Below are positions 35,201-44,187 of a stretch of DNA of 64,000 nt, one piece after another. A program made the translations under genes and the position numbers. Position 1 is the first letter of the stretch; the number at the start of each line of letters is the position of its first letter. The stretch comes from Cristatella mucedo (lineage: Eukaryota; Bryozoa; Phylactolaemata; Cristatellidae), in the NCBI GenBank assembly GCA_009760855.2, contig WPIO01000001.1, positions 21,914,501 through 21,978,500 of the forward strand. The letters are read 5' to 3'. The notes under the pieces were generated by a model that ran no database searches, was not told the DNA's origin, and saw only the letters and a list, made by a program, of their open reading frames with translations.

Positions 35201-37255
35201 AAGCAACAAAGAATAAGTGGTGTTGATGGTGGAGAGTTTTTCATAGCAAGTATCAAGTCTTACTAGCTTTCGGTAGACAGAAAGTAGAAGAAGCCTAACC
35301 GAGTAAGGCAGAAGGTCGAGGAAGAGACTAGTCGAGGAAGGAAGTAGCACAGAAGTAGAGGTATAGGATGCATGGAAAGAAAGTGCCAGAGTCACCAACA
35401 GTAGAGAAGATGTTATGTAGCAAGAATTGTGGCCGCAAGCTCCACAGTCTAGGGTTGTGCACAGCAAATACTATTGTCACATGGCCCCGAAAATACAGAG
35501 TTATGGTAGTCGGGTATAGTAAAGAGCAGCTGTTTCAACAGCCTCATGTATACAGCACGAAAACACCATTAGGGGCTTTCACTGCTAGCAGCAAGCCATA
35601 AAGAATCTCCTGCTGCACCGAAGGTTCAATTATAACAAAAAACATCTACATGCATTCTATGATAAGTAAAGACCTGTAGAATAGTTCCAGACTGCTACAT
35701 AAGTCTTGGCCAAGACTTCAGACGATAAAAAAGATGACCTGAAGATACGTAACGTATCTAGCGTGATAATGAGATAGCAGTTCAATTTAGTTGGTCCACG
35801 GCACTTCAACAGCGAATCAAGACTTATGAAATAGTTTTAACGCAGTTTTTCGATGGCTTGTTTATCGGAAAACGTAATTAGTGGATTCCTGATTTTCTAA
35901 GTATCATTGATTTCTACATCGTTTCCCACCAAGTCAGGCTTATGTTCTTAATGTTCTTTAAAGTACCCCATATGGTCGTTACGATGCTGCTTTCAAAATT
36001 GGCATAGCCGGCATGTCCAGATTAACTAATTGTAAATTGTTGCAATGACCTGCAACAAAAACAGCAAATCTGTCGGGAACGTGGTACTTCGAAATCCACC
36101 AAAACGGGGATCATGCTATACCTTTTTCACCTTGGCAGAAAGACATGCAAATCCATCATTCTGACGACCTAGCATCTACTTTTACACAAAGCACTATCTA
36201 TTTGAGGCTATACTTTATTAGCAGGTGTGAGTGCATGCATGAAAAGAGCACCCGCACACAAGCACACACATGTGTACAAACACACACATAATATATGTGT
36301 ATATATATACATATGTATATATGTATATATGCACATACACTGCGCTCCAAAAGTTTATGCGAACCTGGACCATCGATCTTAGTTCAGCTATTGCTAACGC
36401 CAGTATTCGAGTCAGTCATTAAGCTTAACTAATTATTAAAGTGTAACAATCTGTCAATATAATTTTGCCTTAAGTTTTAGTTTGCTAGGTTTGGCTTAAA
36501 TAACTGCATTCGCCGGCAATCGAGTCAACAGTTCCCATATAAACAGATGGGGGATGTGTGGTCACGTGACTATCTGCTCTCTTGGGCGACACCCAGCTGA
36601 ACCCATTATGTCACCGACGATGCCTTAGCCAATGATGAGCTATGGTACCCGGATGTCTCCTTGACCTTCGAGACTAGCCCGTCAGAGAGATGCACGGTAG
36701 GCAACCAGAACATGCTGCCAGTTGCACATCTTTCTGAGGGTACAAGAGGGGTTTTAATGTTGCTGCACAGAGATAGCCATTAAAACCTAGAAATCGCGAG
36801 GTCGCTGAAGATCTCAGAGGGTACTTTTAGGAACATTATTAGTAAACCTCTGGACTACGGCAGCACAGAGGCACTGCCGTGATCGGGTCACCCAAGAGTA
36901 ACTTCGCTGTTGCTGTCCGATGCTGGGATCGGCAAACCAAATCCAGCCTTGCTTTTTAAGCCATATACTCATGGCGTTTCGGCTTACGAACATTCCGGTT
37001 GCATAGCAGGAACTCTACAGTGAATTTTAGCAGTGGGAAACCTGTCTCTCAGAGCCATGCTTTTGAGGTGCCGGTCCTCCCTCGACCAGTGACACAAACA
37101 TGCACATGTGTACGTACGTACATGCATGCATGCATGCATACATAAATACATGTACATGCATAGATGCATAGATACATAGATACATAGATACATGTACATG
37201 CATAGATACATACATACATGCATGCATGCATGCATGCATGCATGCATGCATACAT

Positions 37256-37336
<81 letters not shown>

Positions 37337-40300
37337 TGCAGCTGCAAACCTACATCTTCATACACAAATATGTTAGCCCTGAGTAGGAGCACATACGAAC
37401 ACACAACTACACCCACAAGGAATCATGCACAAAATCTTTCAACAATACTCACTTCTAAAGTCGAAAATCTCTTACGGAATTCCCCTAACAAGAACAGTCT
37501 TGCATGCTCGATACAACTGTCTTACTGAAGAAGCCGGACGGAGACAAATATAGACGAGGCATGCAGCATTTCTTTGGATAAAAAAGAATACTTGGTCGAA
37601 CCATGCCGGGTTTGGTTTGCATAACAGAAAGCTGCCACGTCTCTCGAGAAAGGCCGAGCAAGAAAGAAATGCTCACATTCAGGAAAAAACGACGTACGTG
37701 CACATACCTTCAGGATCCGACCACAAAAGATCACACATAGGCCCGTCGTGTGGCACCTCTTGCTTTCGATCAATGGCGCGTATTTGATCTAGTGTCTGAA
37801 TTGACGGTGACAGTCCACCGTGGACACAGAATATCTGCAGCAACAATGCGGCAATGGATCAAGCAGCAGCAAGAATTGACCAAGGCACAAAAGCAAAATT
37901 TTTACCACAGCATCGTGTAAACAAAAATGAAACAAATTTGCATGTATGACTATAACAAATAAGAATAAAATAACAGAAAACATTAGCAATTTGGAAATGT
38001 CGAGTCTATAACAAACCTCTGTTTAAAGAAAAATCCTAGCTGATTAAACAGCCTCTTTTTGTATAGCGACAGAAGAGCCTCTACGGCTATCACCACCGCT
38101 TGCAGTGGCGATAAAGAATTGCCCACCGCAGGAATCGAACCCACGACCTCGGGACCGAGGTCGTGAAAGCAACCACCTTACCTGGTGTGCCATCACGGCT
38201 CACCAGGTACATACTGTCCATCCTAGCTGATCACAGAGGGTGCATCTTAGCCTACCATAACTTGAATATCTACCTCTAGGCAGTCGAATCTTTCATACCG
38301 TGCAGTAGCAGCCAGAAAGAAGGTCGACCGGTTACCCATCCCAGATCGAACAATTTCAACATCCAAAACTGCCTCTGCGGTTTCTGTGGTTGCATTGCAA
38401 TAGGTCGCCCACGTGATCTCTCAGCCTGTGCCCACCAACAGCAGCCTTAAAAATACACTACCATAGACGAGGGGAGGAATTGCAGGCCGAGCTCACTTGG
38501 GGGTGTGTGGATCTGCTGCCTCTCTCATCAGTGGGCCACAAGGCATGAAAGAAGCTAGCAAGTGCTGCCACAAAGCAGATGGCACAGCCATCGAGGTGAG
38601 AACTAGCAGACGACTAACAAATTCAGGAAAGTAAAGGGTTCAGCGACACGAGCATTTGAATGGACTTACAACCAGACTGACAGAAGTGCACTCTTACCTT
38701 TCCATCAATGATAGCTGAGAGGCTAAGGTAGTCAAAGATTTCCGTGCAGTAACGCCACACTGTAATCGAGCCATACTTTCTGAGGCACTCGTCGTAGAAG
38801 CCATACACCTGCGTTATTTGTCGGCTTTCATGATTTCCTCTAATTAGAGTTATCCTGTCCGGGTATCTTACCTGAAAAGAAATCTTAAGTCAAGCAACAG
38901 TACAAGCAAGCGATCAACAGAGTGGCTTCTTAGGTTAGCCGGTTTTTGCCTAATAAAAATGATACACTTAACAACTAGGCATTCTTGCCAATACTTCTTA
39001 CAGCGTAACATACGGCGACAGAAAGAGCAATTTTGTAAACCTGCACATTAACATGTGAATTAGAACCGCAAATGATCAACCGGATCACTGAGACTAACCT
39101 CATGAGTAGCACAAATACCAAGCTTGGCAAGCATTGCAAAGGCTTCATGTATAAAAGCAGCCGAGGCAACAACAGCTGTGCCAAAACTGCTTAATACATT
39201 TTTTTATTACCATCAAGCATAAGAACCACAAGAAATTCGGCCAGGCGGCAGAATGAACACTCAGTCTGTATACAAGATTTATTTATCAAGCATCACTAGG
39301 ATGATTGGCTCATCAAGCATCAGCCCCGTAACATAAGCTGCAATCTGCTCCAAAACGATCTGTCGCTGAACGAGAACATTGCCTCCACAATCAATTTGGT
39401 CTACTACTACACCCAAACTATTGAACACATTTGTAAAATCGCGTTACATTACCACAATTCCCTTTATTTAGGAATCCCAGCCTGTGCCTTTACTGTCAGC
39501 AACTAAAGCAAAACTCAGCAGCTCGTCTGATCTGTCGTCAACAGCAGCAACTGCCAGTCACACCATTTCTGTTCGGCTTCATTTGACTTATTATCAAGGC
39601 ATCAATTACTTATTATCAAGGCATCGATTTTTTTAAGGTCCCCCTCTCTGGCCTACAGGTCACTTCAACAGATTGCACCAGTCTACCTTTCTTACCTGCA
39701 TTGCTTCTCTGCTTCCAGCCGTCTTGCCGTTTCTCATGCTAAGTGGGTATCTTTTGGTGATTGGACCTCCAATGCAAATCCATCGAAAGTCTGGAACTCA
39801 CTTTCGGCTTCTGCCTTCACTTGCATTGCTTAGCATCATTTAAATATTACCATATTACCATTACCATTTAAATATAAGCTTAAAGACTCGTCTGTTCCAG
39901 CTTTCCCTGCTCCCCAGTGAACTTCGTCTTTTTGCTGTGCGCTTTGCATGCTAACCCGTGCATCATTTTGTGTACGTTGCCAATCCCGTCCAAACAATAA
40001 AGCTTTGCACGACCCGGAAGAATATGGTGAACTTAATGTCTTATTAATTTCACAAAAAATAGCCAACTAGCCATGCCTAAGGTGGCCAAATTGTCAAGCT
40101 TCCGTGTGAAGTGAAATCATGGCACTATAAAAGGCTGGACATTCGTATGGTCAATTTGCTACTACTCTATCCATACCAAAAGGCACGGTTGTGCACACCG
40201 CGAAGAAAGCAGTGATGCATGGGAGCCCTGAAAATGCTTCTCTGTCTGGCCGGCCCAGCGCTACCACTAGTTGAGGAAACACTGTCCTAAAGGTGGAGGC

Positions 40301-43300
40301 TTTAAAGGACCGCTTTGCTTTGGTACAAATTAATGTTCAAAGTTGGCTATGAGGCAAGTTGTGGTGATAACGCCAGGGTGAAATTAGGCGTGGCCAGTGT
40401 GCATTATCGAGTCGCAATGAGGAAATTAAGTTCTGTCAGCTAAGAATTTGGTAGCCCGTTTAGAGTGGGATAAGGCTCGGATCCACTGGACTGCTAAAGA
40501 TTGGGGTAGTAGTCGCATGGAGTGATGAAAGCAAATTCAAGCTCTTCTCTAACTGCAGAAGAAGGCTTTTGCTGCATCGGCAAACTAACAAAGCCTACTC
40601 ACCCTAATAATAATGATAATAGCAATAATAATAATGCATTTTATATAGCGCCCTCAGAGAACTCAATCTCTTTCTATGCACTTTACATCTGCTGCAAGTG
40701 AAACACAGTCGAATGGTGAGTGGTAGCAAGCTTAATAAACAGCAAGAATTACATGGTTAGGGGTGGCATGCACAGGGTCAGCATCGAAGCATGGCTAATG
40801 GCAGCATGCACAGTGAGCGTGTATAAGCACAAAAAGTACGAATCACAGGGACCCACTAAATGCTGTCATAAACAGATGAGTTTTTAGTTTCTTTTTAAGT
40901 GTGGACAAGTCAGGAGATTTCGTGACGGAAGTCGGGAGTGAGTTCCAGGCATTGGGAACATATGAACTAAATGCATGGTCTCCAAAACAATTGAGGGTTG
41001 TACGGGGCATGGGTAAACAGATTCCGAAAAGCAGGTGGTACGATGCTTGGCCTGGTGAGGGAGTAGATCTGAGAGATAGTCTGGAGCCAAAGAATGAAGT
41101 GACCTAAAAGTGAGCGACAAAACCTTGAGGTCGATCTGTTGCTTGACTGGTAGCCAGTGCAGGTCGGCGAGAAGTGGTGTGATGTGGCAACTGCGACGCT
41201 CACGACAGACAAGCCTAGCTGCAGAGCTTTGCACAAGCTGTAATCGCCTTATTGCACGTGCCGGTAGGCCAGCAAGTAGGGAGTAACAGAAGTCAAGTCG
41301 AGATGTCACAAATGCATGGACCAACTTAGACGTGGTATCCTTATCTAAACAAGCCCAAATTTTAGCAATGTTATGTAGCTGAAAGTAGGCAGACTTGACA
41401 CTGGAGCTGACGCGGTCGTTAATGAAAGGTCTCTTTGGAACAGGACACCTATATTTCGTGCAGATTCAACATGAGATATGCTGGCAGAGCCGATTCGAGC
41501 ATTAGCTTTTCCAACTTTCGAATCACACTTGGTTTGCCTATAATTAGTAAGTTGGTTTTATCAATTTAAGAAAAATTGCTGCTATCCATGTGCGGATGTC
41601 ATCAATACATGCAGCAAGGGAGTTGAGAGAATTCGAGGTGCTCAGAGGCTGGGAGGGAGAAAAGCTAAGGTACAACTGAGTGTCATCTGCATAGAAGTCA
41701 AAGCATAGATTGTGCCTGGCAATTACATCGGCAAGAAGAAGGGTATAAACCGTAACAAAAACGTGACCAAGCACGGGGTCCTGAGGTACCCCATATTTTA
41801 GATGTTCTTCGGTTGATCTTTGTCCATTCAATCAATATTCTGGATTCTCCCACTGAAATAGGACTTGAACCATTGCCACGAAGTGCCAGTGATGCCCAGG
41901 TGATATCAGGCTCTAAAAAAGGACTTAATGATCGATAGTTTAAAATGCTGCCAAAAAATCGAGCAAAACATGCTGAGACACTCTACCCATGTCTGCATTT
42001 CTAAGTAGGTCGTTGTACACCCGAAGCAATGCTGACTCTGTGGAGTGATTAGCTCTAAAACCAGACTAGGAATTACTAGCAAGGATTAAAGTTTCAATAT
42101 ATGAGTTCAGCTGGTCTGCCACGACTCGTTCCAGTGTCTTTGATAAGAATGGTAGAAGGGAGACTGGGTGGTAGTTGCTCAACTTCTCTCGGTCTAGTGT
42201 TGCTTTCTTGAGTAGTGGCCTGACTACAGCCTTTTTGAGAGGCGCTGGGACATGATCTGAGGCTAATGACACATTAATGATGTTAGTTATGCAAGCCAGC
42301 AGCATATCAATGCAGTGTAGAAGCAGGACAGTGGGCTAGTGCCTGCAGCCAAGAGTCCAATTTTGGGGAAGTGTGTCATAGTATGTAGGTGCTTCAGCAG
42401 AAATGGTGTCGGAGCACTGCACAAGGATACATGACCTAAGACGTTAATTTAGACCTTCAGAAAGTCGGACCCTCCAGTGGGATGGCACTTCCAGGACAGG
42501 ATTATATTTTCCAAGATGACAACGACTGAAAATACACCGCCGCTACTAAAGTATTTTTTCAACAATTTATATAAGATGGGTTACCTTCCTATGACTATTG
42601 CAGAGTGGCTGAGTCAGTCTCCGGACCTTAACCCGGTCGAGCAATGGTGGGATGAGGTCGAGCGACGGTTAGAGCAGCTGGCCATCTGCATCGCATACAC
42701 TGACACACACTTTGAACACATCGCATACACTGTCATGCACTTTGAACACATCGCATATACTGATACGCACCGAGCCTGCAGTTGCATAACGGCCGATGTT
42801 TGACAGCGTTTGATCAGCTCCATGCCTGAAAGGTGGCCGGCAAGTCTTTCGAATAAGAAAGGTGCGACATCATATTAAAACAACAAATTAAGCCCGATAT
42901 TTTTCGGGGGACATAATGCTTTTCTAATTGCAACGAGTGTGAGTACTTTGGGGACATCAACGTTCGATATTTGTGAGCCGTGATGGGACACTAAGTAAGG
43001 CGGTTGCTCTTCACGACCTCGGTCTTCAAGCAGTGGTGATAGCCTTCAAGGCTCTTCCGTCGCTACACAAAAAGAGGCAGTTAAATTACCTAGTATTTTT
43101 TCGATATTTACTAAAACAGCAGCCAAATATGCAGCGTTACGACAGCTTCCCCAGCCATCCAAATACTTTGTGCACATACTTTTTGGAATGCACACAATAA
43201 ATCGATGGGGTGATATTATATCTCGAAGGTACGTGGCTGTGACCGAATCACTATTGGGTAAAGAATACCTGAGTTTAACAAATGCTGCACAGATGCAGTT

Positions 43301-44113
43301 TGACCTCAAGGTAGAAAAATAAATTACATACTTTATGTCGATCTGCAACCACTTGATTAAGTATTTAGGCTGACGAATTCAAAACATGTGTGCACCTGCT
43401 ACATGTGGTCACCGTCACCCAAAAGGCATAGCAATCATTCAAAAGGCATTCTGATCGAACAGCTTTGCTGACAATATACGCAAGCACAAGAAATTACAAA
43501 AGAAACAAGGCATAGCATATGCAGATCACCTACCTTGTAAGCTAACAATAGAAGGAATGTTTCCACACTATAGAAACCCCGATCGACAAAGTCACCCATG
43601 AAGAGGTAATTTGTGTCAGGGACATCACCGCCAACCTTAAAGAGTTCTCGTAGGTCGTAAAATTGACCATGGATATCTCCGCAAACCTTTAGGGATACAA
43701 AAACAAAGCCCACACAACTAGATTAAACACAGGCAGCAATGAAAAAGGTAAAGTACATCGTTGCCCAAAGATGCGTAGAGAGCAAGCAGCGTAGACAGCA
43801 CAAAATGTGTCGACATGCAGCGTAGGCAGCACAAAAATACAACGACCCCAGTCGTCAAGAGCAGAGCCAGCAAAATCGACTATTACAGTCGCATAATAGG
43901 GGACGCCACATTACTGCTCGGTCTCAGCCGAGCAGTAAGATGCTTGCACACCACGAACCAGGTCGTGGGTTCGAGTGCTGCAGAAGGCAATTCTGAACGG
44001 TCAGCTGAAAGCCAGTGGACAAGCCAAAGGGCCTTCTACTGCTTCACAAATGGGGTTGTTGAATGAGCTCATCTTACTTTTTGAGACCATGAGTAGGCAT
44101 ACACAAACATACA

Positions 44114-44187
<74 letters not shown>

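Noticed and set aside
37108-37331. CRISPR-like array of short repeats
   Set aside because: There are no spacers between the units; this is a compound microsatellite in an animal genome.
36338-42700. A single Tc1 element split between 36338-37095 and 42475-42700
   Set aside because: The halves are in opposite orientation and PPP4C exons 4 and 5 lie between them; they are separate insertions.
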